Shown here: one piece after another, positions 18,562 to 25,614 of the stretch
How positions within the stretch are numbered: the stretch's first letter is position 1
Layout of the letters: each line of letters begins with the position of its first letter
Source: Spirochaetota bacterium
Lineage (GTDB): Bacteria > Spirochaetota > Spirochaetia > Treponematales > UBA12059
Assembly: GCA_003247225.1 (NCBI GenBank)
Contig: QKAK01000024.1
Span: forward strand, 1 to 32,996
DNA length: 32,996 nt
Reading direction: 5' to 3'
Notes under the pieces: generated by a model
The model's input: only the letters and a program-made list of their open reading frames with translations
Databases searched by the model: none
Told to the model about the DNA's origin: nothing
Translations under genes and position numbers: made by a program

Positions 18562-19233
18562 TTACGACGGGCGCTTCTCGAGGGCGCGCCTGATGAAGGC
18601 GAGCGCCGCGGCGACGATGGCCTCGTCGTCGTCCGCGGCCTCCCCGACGAACAGGCGCAGGCGGTCGCGGTAATAGGTGGAGGCGAACGAGAACTGGATC
18701 ATCAGGAAGACGTCGTCGAGCAGGAAGGCGGTGACCGCGGGGTCGACGTCGGGGGCTATCTCGCCGGAGGCGGCGGCCTCGGCCACCATGCGGCTGTACT
18801 GCGTGGCGGAGATCGTCTCGATGCTGCCGGACAGCCGTTCGGCCAGCGGCGACAGCTCCTCGGTGGTGCAGGCCACGTAGATGCGCACCAGCTCGGGGTC
18901 GTCGCGAGACGAGCTTATCGCGGCGCGCAGGATGGCCTCCACCCTGCCGAAGAAGCTCGGCTCGGCCGCGAAGATACGGGCCAGGGTCGATTCGATCAGG
19001 GCGTGCGATTCCTCGATGATCGCGAGGAAGAGGTCGTCCTTGGTCCTGAAGTACTTATAGAGCGCCCCGACCGAGATGTCGGCGGCGGCGGCGACGCGGT
19101 TGACGTTGGTGCCGGCGAAACCGTCGCGCGCGAACGCCGCCTTGGCGCTCTCGAGCACGCGGCGGCGCTTGTCGTCGGATATGCGTTCGAAGACCGGCGT
19201 CCACCGGGGCGCCGGAGCGTTTGTTCCTGCCAT
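18562..19233 (-). CDS. TetR-family transcriptional regulator
   Basis: A 223-residue TetR regulator. The DNA-binding domain (about 20-70) shows the standard pattern 'RRVLESAKAAFARDGFAGTNVNRVAAAADISVGALYKYF' in pieces, with recognition helix VGALYKYF. The rest is a helical ligand-binding domain with many acidic residues. No Shine-Dalgarno sequence is seen before the ATG at 19233; a TATAGT hexamer ends six bases before it, suggesting a leaderless mRNA. It is convergent with the aminotransferase-aldolase-kinase operon and divergent from the MFS transporter (55 bases apart). The natural target is the palindrome at 14695-14716. Regulation of the transporter is plausible but no matching operator is visible in the divergent gap. 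Ligand unknown, presumably a pathway substrate or intermediate. Confidence 0.9.
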   Translation of the reverse strand: MAGTNAPAPRWTPVFERISDDKRRRVLESAKAAFARDGFAGTNVNRVAAAADISVGALYKYFRTKDDLFLAIIEESHALIESTLARIFAAEPSFFGRVEAILRAAISSSRDDPELVRIYVACTTEELSPLAERLSGSIETISATQYSRMVAEAAASGEIAPDVDPAVTAFLLDDVFLMIQFSFASTYYRDRLRLFVGEAADDDEAIVAAALAFIRRALEKRPS

Positions 19234-19288
19234 GGATGCACTATAGCGCGGGATGGCCCGCCACGTCGATATTAACGCGGAGGAAACG
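19234..19288. promoter_or_regulatory. Divergent promoter region between TetR and MFS genes
   Basis: On the minus strand TATAGT (19246-19241) ends six bases before the regulator's ATG; no good -35 box is present. For the transporter, TATTAA (19270-19275) is the only -10-like hexamer, followed by GGAGG before the ATG at 19289. No copy of the 14695 palindrome is found here. Confidence 0.35.
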
Positions 19289-20548
19289 ATGGATAGCGCG
19301 AAGACGAGGGTCTACGGGTACCGATGGGTCGTGCTCGGCGCCTTCATGATGGTCAACCTGGCCATCCAGCTCCTATGGATCTCGTACGCCCCGGTCACCG
19401 GGCAGGCGGCCGCGCTGTACGGGGTCACCGACCTGAAGATAGGCATGTTCTCGATGCTGTTCATGCTCGCGTTCATACCCCTGTCCATTCCGGTGTCGTG
19501 GGCGATCGACACGCTCGGCTTCAGGATTACCGTCGGCGCCGGCTCCGCGCTGATGGGCGCGTTCGGCGTGATGCGAGGCCTGGCGGGCGACAGCTACGGC
19601 ATGGCCTTCGCCGCCACCGTCGGCTTGGCCGCGGCCCAGCCCTTCCTGCTCAACGCCTGGACCAAGGTACCGGCGCTGTGGTTCCCCCCGACCGAGAGGG
19701 CTACCGCGGTCGGCCTCGTGACGCTGGCCAACCTGGTCGGCACAGCCCTCGGCATGGTGCTCACGCCGGCCCTGGCGGAGCGCCTGCCCATACCGACGAT
19801 ACAGCTGTACTACGGCGCCTTCTCGGCGGCCTGCGCCGCCGTCTTCATACTGGCGGCCAGGGAGAAACCGGCCACGCCGCCGAGCGACGACGCCGGCCAG
19901 GCGCGGTCGCTGATGCTCGACGGCCTCAAGCACGCCTTCACCGTGCCGAGCTTCAGGCGCTACCTCGTACTGTCCTTCGTCGGCCTCGGCATCTTCAACG
20001 GCGTGACCACCTGGATAGAGGCGATCGTGCGCCCGCGCGGCTTCGGCCCGTCCGAGGCCGGCGCCCTCGGCGCGGCGATGCTCGTCGCCGGCGTCGTCGG
20101 CGCGGTGATCCTCCCGGCGTGGTCCGATAAGACCGGCAGGCGCAAGCCGTTCATCGGCCTCGGCCTAGCCCTCGCCATCCCCGGCCTCGCCGGCATCGCG
20201 CTCGCGCAGAGCTTCGCGCTCCTATGCGCCTCTGCCGCGGCGCTCGGCTTCTTCCTGACCAGCGTGATGCCGACCGGCATGCAGTACGCGTCCGAGGTGA
20301 CCCGCCCCACCCCCGAGGGCACCTCGAACGGGCTGATCCAGCTATTCGGCCAGGCCTCGGTCGCGTTCGTCTACCTGATGGAGGCGCTGCGCGGGGACGA
20401 CGGGTCCTTCACCCTGGCGCTCGTCGCCGCCTGCGCCCTGCTCGCCGTGAGCGCCCTCGTGAGCGTAAGCCTCAAGGAGCCGTCGCCGCTGGCCGCGTCC
20501 GCGGACCCCGCGCGGATCGAGGTTGACGAATCGATAAAAATGGACTAA
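19289..20548 (+). CDS. MFS transporter resembling the FLVCR family
   Basis: A 419-residue, probably 12-span major facilitator. The opening 'YGYRWVVLGAFMMVNLAIQLLWISYAPV', the 'YGVTDLKIGMFSMLFMLAFIP' stretch and 'VSWAIDTLGFR' after the second span follow the pattern of eukaryotic FLVCR proteins (RWV..., YGV..., W...G.R), carriers now linked to choline and ethanolamine. A central cytoplasmic loop (about 195-225) separates the two six-helix halves; 'SDKTGRRKP' near residue 285 is the second-half loop 2-3 motif. GGAGG supports the ATG at 19289. It is divergent from the TetR gene and follows the aminotransferase-aldolase-kinase operon, so it is the likely importer for that pathway; an amine-containing substrate would fit both family and enzymes, but this is inference. 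It ends at a strong terminator. Confidence 0.82.
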   Translation: MDSAKTRVYGYRWVVLGAFMMVNLAIQLLWISYAPVTGQAAALYGVTDLKIGMFSMLFMLAFIPLSIPVSWAIDTLGFRITVGAGSALMGAFGVMRGLAGDSYGMAFAATVGLAAAQPFLLNAWTKVPALWFPPTERATAVGLVTLANLVGTALGMVLTPALAERLPIPTIQLYYGAFSAACAAVFILAAREKPATPPSDDAGQARSLMLDGLKHAFTVPSFRRYLVLSFVGLGIFNGVTTWIEAIVRPRGFGPSEAGALGAAMLVAGVVGAVILPAWSDKTGRRKPFIGLGLALAIPGLAGIALAQSFALLCASAAALGFFLTSVMPTGMQYASEVTRPTPEGTSNGLIQLFGQASVAFVYLMEALRGDDGSFTLALVAACALLAVSALVSVSLKEPSPLAASADPARIEVDESIKMD

Positions 20549-20566
20549 TAATGGTCGACCAAGGCC

Positions 20567-20638
20567 GTCGGGCCGTCTCTCGCGGAATCCCGCGCTAAAC
20601 CGGGATTCCGCGGGCGAGAGCTTCGGACGACTTTTTTT
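20567..20638 (+). terminator. Intrinsic terminator after the MFS gene
   Basis: CTCTCGC plus GGAATCCCG (20577-20592) pairs with CGGGATTCC plus GCGAGAG (20601-20620), with a four-base bulge on the right arm. Outer GTCG...CGAC pairs (20567-20570 with 20628-20631) extend the stem to a run of seven Ts (20632-20638). Confidence 0.88.
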
Positions 20639-20649
20639 ATATACGTTTA

Positions 20650-20679
20650 TCGACATTACTGTCGGTAATAATATATCTT
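20650..20679 (+). promoter_or_regulatory. Promoter with spacer palindrome upstream of hypB
   Basis: TCGACA (20650-20655) and ATATCT (20673-20678) are 17 bases apart. The spacer contains ATTACTGTCGGTAAT (20655-20669), a palindrome with one mismatched pair, in the position of an operator that blocks RNA polymerase. I do not recognise the cognate regulator. Confidence 0.45.
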
Positions 20680-20707
20680 ATCCTACCAGGCAGGAGGGAC
20701 GCGGCGC

Positions 20708-21379
20708 ATGGACGCTTTCAAGGTGCTCGAGATCAAGAAGAACGTCTACGACGGCAACGACAGGCGGGCGGAGTCGCTCCGGGGCTCGCTCAGGCGCGAC
20801 GGCGTATTCATGCTCAACCTGATGTCGTCGCCCGGCTCCGGGAAGACGACCACGGTGATGCGCACCATCGAGGCGCTGCGCGGGGAGCTGCGCCTGGGCG
20901 TGCTCGAGGCGGACATCGACTCCGACGTCGACGCGCGCACCGTCGCGGGGAGCGGAACCCGCGTCATCCAGCTGCACTCCGGCGGCATGTGCCACCTGAC
21001 CGCGGACATGGCGCGCCAGGGACTCGACGGCCTCGGCACGGACGGCCTCGACCTGGTCATCCTCGAGAACATCGGCAACCTGATCTGCACCGCCGAGGTC
21101 GACGTCGGCGCCTCGAGGAGCGCGATGATCCTGTCGGTGCCCGAGGGCGACGACAAGCCGCTCAAGTACCCGATGATGTTCGAGCGGGTCGACGCGCTGC
21201 TGATCAACAAGATCGACGCGCTGAGCCTCTTCGACTTCGATATAGAGGCCGTCAAGGAGCGCGTCACCGCGATGAACCCGAAGGCGCGGATATTCCCGAT
21301 ATCCGCCAAGACCGGCGAGGGAGTGGCCGAATGGGCCGACTGGCTCCGCTCTGCCGTACGCGACTGGAAGCGGGCGTAG
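20708..21379 (+). CDS. hypB: Hydrogenase nickel-incorporation GTPase HypB
   Basis: A 223-residue GTPase that delivers nickel, with HypA, to [NiFe] hydrogenase or another nickel enzyme. Walker A is SSPGSGKTT (40-48) and the guanine-specificity motif is NKID (167-170). The metal site between GTPase subunits is complete: C95 and H96 in GGMCHLT, and C127 in NIGNLICTAE. The protein lacks both the N-terminal CxxCGC nickel site of the E. coli form and the His-rich stretch of rhizobial forms, so it is the minimal type. AGGAGGG precedes the ATG at 20708. It leads an operon with a large iron-sulfur oxidoreductase and HypA, but no hydrogenase subunit is present in the window. Confidence 0.93.
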   Translation: MDAFKVLEIKKNVYDGNDRRAESLRGSLRRDGVFMLNLMSSPGSGKTTTVMRTIEALRGELRLGVLEADIDSDVDARTVAGSGTRVIQLHSGGMCHLTADMARQGLDGLGTDGLDLVILENIGNLICTAEVDVGASRSAMILSVPEGDDKPLKYPMMFERVDALLINKIDALSLFDFDIEAVKERVTAMNPKARIFPISAKTGEGVAEWADWLRSAVRDWKRA

Positions 21380-21417
21380 CCGCGGCTGCCGGCCCGTACG
21401 ATACCAAGGAGGCGAAC

Positions 21418-24135
21418 ATGGTCAAAGAGAGAGTCCTGGATCTTGCGAACAAGATCAGCAACAAGCAGCGCGGCGCCAAGAACGAGATCAAGCCGACCGA
21501 CCCGGAGTACATGATCCTCGAGCCGATAGTCAGCGAGGAGATGGCCGAGGTAGCCCTGCAGCTGGGGTTCCGCACCCCCAAGAGCGCCGAGGACGTCGCG
21601 CCGCTGTGCGGCAAGACGGTCGAGCGGACGCGGGAGCTGCTCCTCGAGCTGGCCGACGCGGGCGTATGCTTCGTCAACGTCAAGGACGGCGTCGACAAAT
21701 TCTGGTACGACACCTGGATCCCCGGCATCATGGAGATGATGGTCAACAAGTACTCCAACGTGGAGAAGTACCCGCAGATAGGCCGCGCCATGGAGGCCTA
21801 CGGCCGCGTCCGCGGGCCGATGACCTCGGGCGTCTTCCCGGTGGGCACAGGGCTGATGCGCGTCATCCCCATCGAGAAGGCCATCATGGGCGAGACCAGG
21901 CGGGCCTCGTACGAGGAGATATCCAAGTACCTCGACGAGAACGACCTGTTCTCCGTCTCCAACTGCTCGTGCCGCTCGACCCGCGAGATCATGGGCGAGG
22001 GCTGCGGCCACCTGAAGGAAGACATGTGCATCCAGATGGGCCACGCCGCGGAATACTATATACGCACCGGCCGCGGCCGCGAGGTCAAGCGCGACGAGGT
22101 GGACGCCATACTCCGCAAGGCCGAGGAGAACGGCCTGATGCACCAGATACCCAATATCGACGGCAACGGCAAGACCCACGCCGTCTGCAACTGCTGCGGC
22201 TGCGGCTGCCTGTCGCTTAGGACCGCGGAGATGTTCCACAACACCAACATGGTCCGCTCCAACTACGTCGCGTCGGTGGACGCCGAGAAGTGCATGGCCT
22301 GCGGCGAATGCGTCGAGAACTGCCCCGTCGGGGCGCTCAAGCTCGGCCAGAAGATCCATACCAAGAAGCCGCTGCCTAAGCTCAGGAAGCCGGACCTGCC
22401 CGAATTCACCGACTGGACGCCCGAGCACTGGAACCCCGACTACCGCACGAACCGCGAGGTGTCATTCCAGACGGGCACGAGCCCCTGCAAGGCCGAGTGC
22501 CCCGCGCATATAGGCATCCAGGGCTATATAAAGCTGGCGTCCGAGGGCAAGTACCGCGACGCGCTCGAGCTCATCAAGCGCGAGAACCCGTTCCCGGCCG
22601 TCTGCGGCCGCGTCTGCTCCAAGCGCTGCGAGGCCGGCTGCACGCGCAACGGCCTGGACGAGCCGGTAGCGATAGACGACATCAAGAAGTTCATAGCCGA
22701 GCGGGACCTGAGCGCCGAGCATCGCTTCGTGCCGGTCAAGCGCCACGATTATAGCGACAAGAAGATCGCCGTGGTCGGCGCCGGCCCCGCGGGCCTGTCC
22801 TGCGCGTACTACCTCGCGCTGGACGGCTACTCGGTCACCGTCTTCGAGCGGGAGGAGAAGCTCGGCGGCATGCTGACGCTCGGCATACCGAGCTTCCGGC
22901 TCGGTAAGGACGTCATAAACGCCGAGATCGACGTACTGCGCGAGCTCGGCGTCGAGTTCCGGACCGGCGTGGAGGTCGGCTCCGACGTGACCATGGCCGA
23001 GCTGCGCGCCCGGGGCTACAAGGGCTTCTACCTGGCGATAGGCGCCCAGGCCGGGCGCAGGATGGGCCTCGACGGCGAGGACGCCGAGGGAGTGATGACC
23101 GGCGTCGACTTCATGCGCGCGGTCAACCTGGGCGAGAAGGTCGGCCTGACGGGCAAGGTCGTCGTCATCGGCGGCGGCAACGTAGCCGTCGACGTGGCGC
23201 GCACCGCGGCCCGCCTCGTCGCCGCCCCCGGCGTCGTCGCCGCCCCGGGCGTCGTCGCCATGTACTGCCTGGAGGGCCGCGCGGAGATGCCCGCCGCCCT
23301 CGACGAGCTGGCCGAGGCCGAGGAAGAGAATATCGGCATCGAGAACGGCTGGGGGCCGAAGCGCATAGTCACCGAGAACGGCCGCGTCAAGGCCGTCGAA
23401 TTCAAGCGCTGCGTATCCGTCTTCGACGAGAACGGCCGCTTCGCCCCGAGGTACGACGAGAACGATACGAGGACGGTCGAGGCCGACTACGTGCTGTCGT
23501 CGATCGGGCAGGCCATAGACTGGGGCAAGCTGCTCGACGGCTCCAAGGTGGAGCTGAAGCCGAACAAGGGCCCGGTCGCCGACGGGCTGACCTACCAGAC
23601 CGCGGAGCCGGACGTCTTCGTCGGCGGCGACGTCTTCACCGGCCCCCGCTTCGCGATAGACGCGATAGCCGCCGGCAAGGAAGGCGCGATATCGCTGCAC
23701 CGCTACGTGCAGAACGGCCAGAGCCTCGTGATGGGTCGCCTGAAGAGGAACTACGTGCCCCTCAACAAGGATAACGTCGACCTCGACGGGTACGACAATA
23801 TCCCGCGTCAGCGCGCGGGCCACGTACACGCCAAGGACGCCTTCAAGGACGCCCGCGGCGTCTTCACGCCCGAGCAGATCAAGAAGGAAGCGGAGCGTTG
23901 CCTGAGCTGCGGCGCGAGCTTCGTCGACGAGACCATGTGCGTCGGCTGCGGGCTATGCACGACCAAGTGCAAGTTCGACGCCATCGGCCTCGTACGGAAG
24001 TTCGACGGCCACGGCGAGGACTACCGCGACCTCAAGCCCATCCTGGTCAAGAGCGTCATCAAGCGCAAGCTCAGGATAGCCGTCAGGAAGCCGGGGCGGC
24101 TGCTCCAGTCGGCGTTCGCGCCCAAGAAGGACTAG
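21418..24135 (+). CDS. Multi-cluster iron-sulfur FAD/NAD(P)H oxidoreductase (GltD/NfnB-like)
   Basis: A 905-residue electron-transfer protein. Residues 1-280 form a cysteine-rich module (C183, C185, C196, C204, then CNCCGCGC at 257-264) of a type I cannot name. A ferredoxin-like cluster site (CMACGECVENCP, 292-303) follows. Next is a glutamate synthase small-subunit-like core: C357, C361, C396, C400, C404, C408 for clusters, FAD site GAGPAGLSC (454-462) and NAD(P)-binding GGGNVAVDVA (585-594). A C-terminal site has CLSC (828-831) and CVGCGLCTTKC (841-851). The ATG at 21418 has AAGGAGG upstream; the open frame extends further but into hypB. Placement between hypB and hypA suggests electron exchange with a nickel enzyme such as hydrogenase, by inference. 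A tandem 6-residue duplication lies at 601-612. The native partner and direction of electron flow are unknown. Confidence 0.9.
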   Translation: MVKERVLDLANKISNKQRGAKNEIKPTDPEYMILEPIVSEEMAEVALQLGFRTPKSAEDVAPLCGKTVERTRELLLELADAGVCFVNVKDGVDKFWYDTWIPGIMEMMVNKYSNVEKYPQIGRAMEAYGRVRGPMTSGVFPVGTGLMRVIPIEKAIMGETRRASYEEISKYLDENDLFSVSNCSCRSTREIMGEGCGHLKEDMCIQMGHAAEYYIRTGRGREVKRDEVDAILRKAEENGLMHQIPNIDGNGKTHAVCNCCGCGCLSLRTAEMFHNTNMVRSNYVASVDAEKCMACGECVENCPVGALKLGQKIHTKKPLPKLRKPDLPEFTDWTPEHWNPDYRTNREVSFQTGTSPCKAECPAHIGIQGYIKLASEGKYRDALELIKRENPFPAVCGRVCSKRCEAGCTRNGLDEPVAIDDIKKFIAERDLSAEHRFVPVKRHDYSDKKIAVVGAGPAGLSCAYYLALDGYSVTVFEREEKLGGMLTLGIPSFRLGKDVINAEIDVLRELGVEFRTGVEVGSDVTMAELRARGYKGFYLAIGAQAGRRMGLDGEDAEGVMTGVDFMRAVNLGEKVGLTGKVVVIGGGNVAVDVARTAARLVAAPGVVAAPGVVAMYCLEGRAEMPAALDELAEAEEENIGIENGWGPKRIVTENGRVKAVEFKRCVSVFDENGRFAPRYDENDTRTVEADYVLSSIGQAIDWGKLLDGSKVELKPNKGPVADGLTYQTAEPDVFVGGDVFTGPRFAIDAIAAGKEGAISLHRYVQNGQSLVMGRLKRNYVPLNKDNVDLDGYDNIPRQRAGHVHAKDAFKDARGVFTPEQIKKEAERCLSCGASFVDETMCVGCGLCTTKCKFDAIGLVRKFDGHGEDYRDLKPILVKSVIKRKLRIAVRKPGRLLQSAFAPKKD
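23218..23253 (+). repeat. 18-bp tandem duplication inside the oxidoreductase gene
   Basis: Two copies of an 18-base unit (23218-23235 and 23236-23253), differing at one base, encode VAAPGV twice, followed by a partial third copy (GTCGCC). It lies just after the NAD(P)-binding GGGNVA helix, where relatives have a shorter link to the next strand (MYCLE). Confidence 0.85.
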
Positions 24136-24216
24136 CCCCCGCAGGCGGATAGCGGCAGCCGCGACGGGGGAACGCGCGTTCCCCCGCCGCGCGCGCCGAC
24201 GGAAGAGGTGGAGCCA

Positions 24217-24558
24217 TTGCACGAGCTGAGCGTGGTGATCGAGGTCGTCAAGACCGTCGAGGAATTCGCCAGGGAGAACGGCGTGACGAGGATCGGCAAG
24301 CTGGTCCTGCAGATAGGCGAGCTATCGTCGATGATCCCCAAGTACATAGAGGACTGCTTCCCGTGCGCCGTGGACGGCACGTCCATGGCCGACACGAAGC
24401 TGGAGATAGAGATCCTGCCCGGAAACGGGCGGTGCAGGCCATGCGGCGAGGTATTCAACATGGTCGCGAACCGCGGCGCCTGCCCGGCCTGCGGCGCCAA
24501 GGACGCCGAGATCCTGTCGGGCAGGGAGTTCATGATCAAGGAAATCGTCGCCTGCTAG
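24217..24558 (+). CDS. hypA: Hydrogenase nickel metallochaperone HypA
   Basis: A 113-residue nickel-binding protein that works with HypB. I place the start at the TTG at 24217, not the GTG at 24208, because HypA proteins begin Met-His-Glu and the N-terminal amine and His2 bind nickel; the TTG gives exactly MHELSVV and has GAGG at a suitable distance. The structural zinc site is formed by CRPC and CPAC (CxxC pairs around residues 74-96). Length matches the family (113-118). It closes the hypB-oxidoreductase-hypA operon, 81 bases after the oxidoreductase. Its stop codon lies inside the left arm of a terminator hairpin. Other maturation genes (hypC-F) are absent here. Confidence 0.93.
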   Translation: MHELSVVIEVVKTVEEFARENGVTRIGKLVLQIGELSSMIPKYIEDCFPCAVDGTSMADTKLEIEILPGNGRCRPCGEVFNMVANRGACPACGAKDAEILSGREFMIKEIVAC

Positions 24559-24584
24559 GCGGCGAGCCGTCCCGTCCTAGCAGG
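24551..24584. terminator. Bidirectional hairpin between hypA and the YdcZ-type transporter
   Basis: Perfect 9-bp arms CCTGCTAGG (24551-24559) and CCTAGCAGG (24576-24584), with an inner CGGC-GA-GCCG hairpin between. The left arm contains the hypA stop codon. There is no U-tract, but convergent placement supports termination. Confidence 0.6.
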
Positions 24585-24591
24585 TTCCCGC

Positions 24592-25527
24592 CTACGGCCT
24601 CGCCTGCGCGCTGATAGCCTTCCCGGCCTTCCCGGCCTTCCCGGCGGCCCCGAACGCGCCGTCGAGCGCGAGCCCGGCTACCACGACGGCCGTGCCGACG
24701 AGCTTGCGCGGGTCGAAGGCCCCGGAGACCGCGGCGTCCATGACCACGCCGGACAGCGCCTGCCCCGAGAACAGGAGCAGGGTCGCCCTGAACGCCGGCA
24801 GCCTGGCGAACACGAGGTTCATCGACATGACGATCATCACGCCCAGCGAGGCGCCGCCCGTCGCGAGGAAGGGTCCGGCCTCGGCCACCGAGGCGGCGGC
24901 GGAGCGCCAATCCGGCCTCATCGCCGCTACGATGACCAGCGTCACGGACAGGCCGCTAATATAATTCCAGCGCGCGCTCCTGAGCGTGCCGTTCCGCCGG
25001 CCGTGCTCCGCGTTGAGGAGCGCGTTGAGGCCGGTGCAGAGGCCGCTGCCGAGGGCTATCAGCATGGCCGCGCCGTCGGATCGCCAGTTCCTGGCTATCA
25101 CGACGGCCCCGATCACGGCGAGCGCCATGCCCGGCAGCCGCCTGGCCGAGACGGGGCGCCGCTCGCGGCCCAGGAAGCCCGTCGCGTCCGCGATAATCGA
25201 GAAGACCGTCTGCCCTATCAGCCCGAGCGCCACCGCGAGCGAGGCGTCCAGTACGGTGTACGCGTAGTTGCACGAGAAGACGGTACCGACCCCGACCACG
25301 CCGCCGAGGTACAGATAGAACGGCAGCCGGGTCGCCTCGCCGAGCGGCTTGCCCGCGGCCCGGCCGTAGGCGGCGCGCGCCGCCAGGACGCCGTGGATGA
25401 TAACGATGCCCGCGACGTGGATGGTCAAGGCGGCGGTCAGGGCGCCGACCGCGGACGACAGGCGGCTATTGACGCCGTTCATCATGGTGATGAGCACCCC
25501 GATGAAGGGCGCCGCGATACCGTACAT
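24592..25527 (-). CDS. YdcZ-type (DUF606) DMT-superfamily transporter
   Basis: A 311-residue inner-membrane protein with about ten hydrophobic spans arranged as two YdcZ/DUF606 repeats. The first starts 'FIGVLITMMNGVNSRLSSAVG' and 'FYLYLGGVVGVGTVFSCNYAY'; the second includes 'GASLGVMIVMSMNLVFARLPAFRATLLLFSGQALSGVVMD'. The pattern of small residues followed by 'LG...Q' is typical of this family. Substrates are mostly unknown. AGGAGGA precedes the ATG at 25527. It is divergent from a YeiL-like Crp/Fnr regulator; a perfect palindrome lies between them. The C-terminus ends in a charged GKAGKAGKA stretch encoded by a 9-bp tandem repeat. It is convergent with hypA and so separate from that operon. 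Confidence 0.85.
   Translation of the reverse strand: MYGIAAPFIGVLITMMNGVNSRLSSAVGALTAALTIHVAGIVIIHGVLAARAAYGRAAGKPLGEATRLPFYLYLGGVVGVGTVFSCNYAYTVLDASLAVALGLIGQTVFSIIADATGFLGRERRPVSARRLPGMALAVIGAVVIARNWRSDGAAMLIALGSGLCTGLNALLNAEHGRRNGTLRSARWNYISGLSVTLVIVAAMRPDWRSAAASVAEAGPFLATGGASLGVMIVMSMNLVFARLPAFRATLLLFSGQALSGVVMDAAVSGAFDPRKLVGTAVVVAGLALDGAFGAAGKAGKAGKAISAQARP
24617..24643 (-). repeat. 9-bp tandem repeat in the transporter C-terminus
   Basis: Three perfect copies of GCCTTCCCG on the + strand, encoding GKA repeats in the cytoplasmic tail on the minus strand. Copy number could vary without breaking the frame. Confidence 0.8.
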
Positions 25528-25550
25528 GGTTCCTCCTAAGAACGATGACG

Positions 25551-25596
25551 ATTATGGCGCGCGGGCCTTGCGCGCGATAGGACATATGTCCTATCG
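25551..25596. promoter_or_regulatory. Perfect palindromic operator with a class II-like promoter
   Basis: GATAGGACATATGTCCTATC is the core of a 22-bp perfect palindrome (25575-25596). On the minus strand CATAAT (25556-25551) is the best -10 for the transporter, with no -35 box. The palindrome centre lies about 41.5 bases before the start this implies, the classic position of a Crp/Fnr activator site. On the other side it overlaps the likely promoter of the regulator gene. Confidence 0.7.
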
Positions 25597-25614
25597 TCGA
25601 TCAAAAGGAACGCA

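Noticed and set aside
20746-22428. 560-codon minus-strand open frame across hypB and the oxidoreductase
   Set aside because: It runs antisense over two clearly recognisable genes and has no recognisable motifs.
24617-24643. Short tandem repeat as a CRISPR or origin iteron
   Set aside because: Three 9-bp units without spacers, inside a coding tail in frame (GKA repeats); simple slippage repeat.
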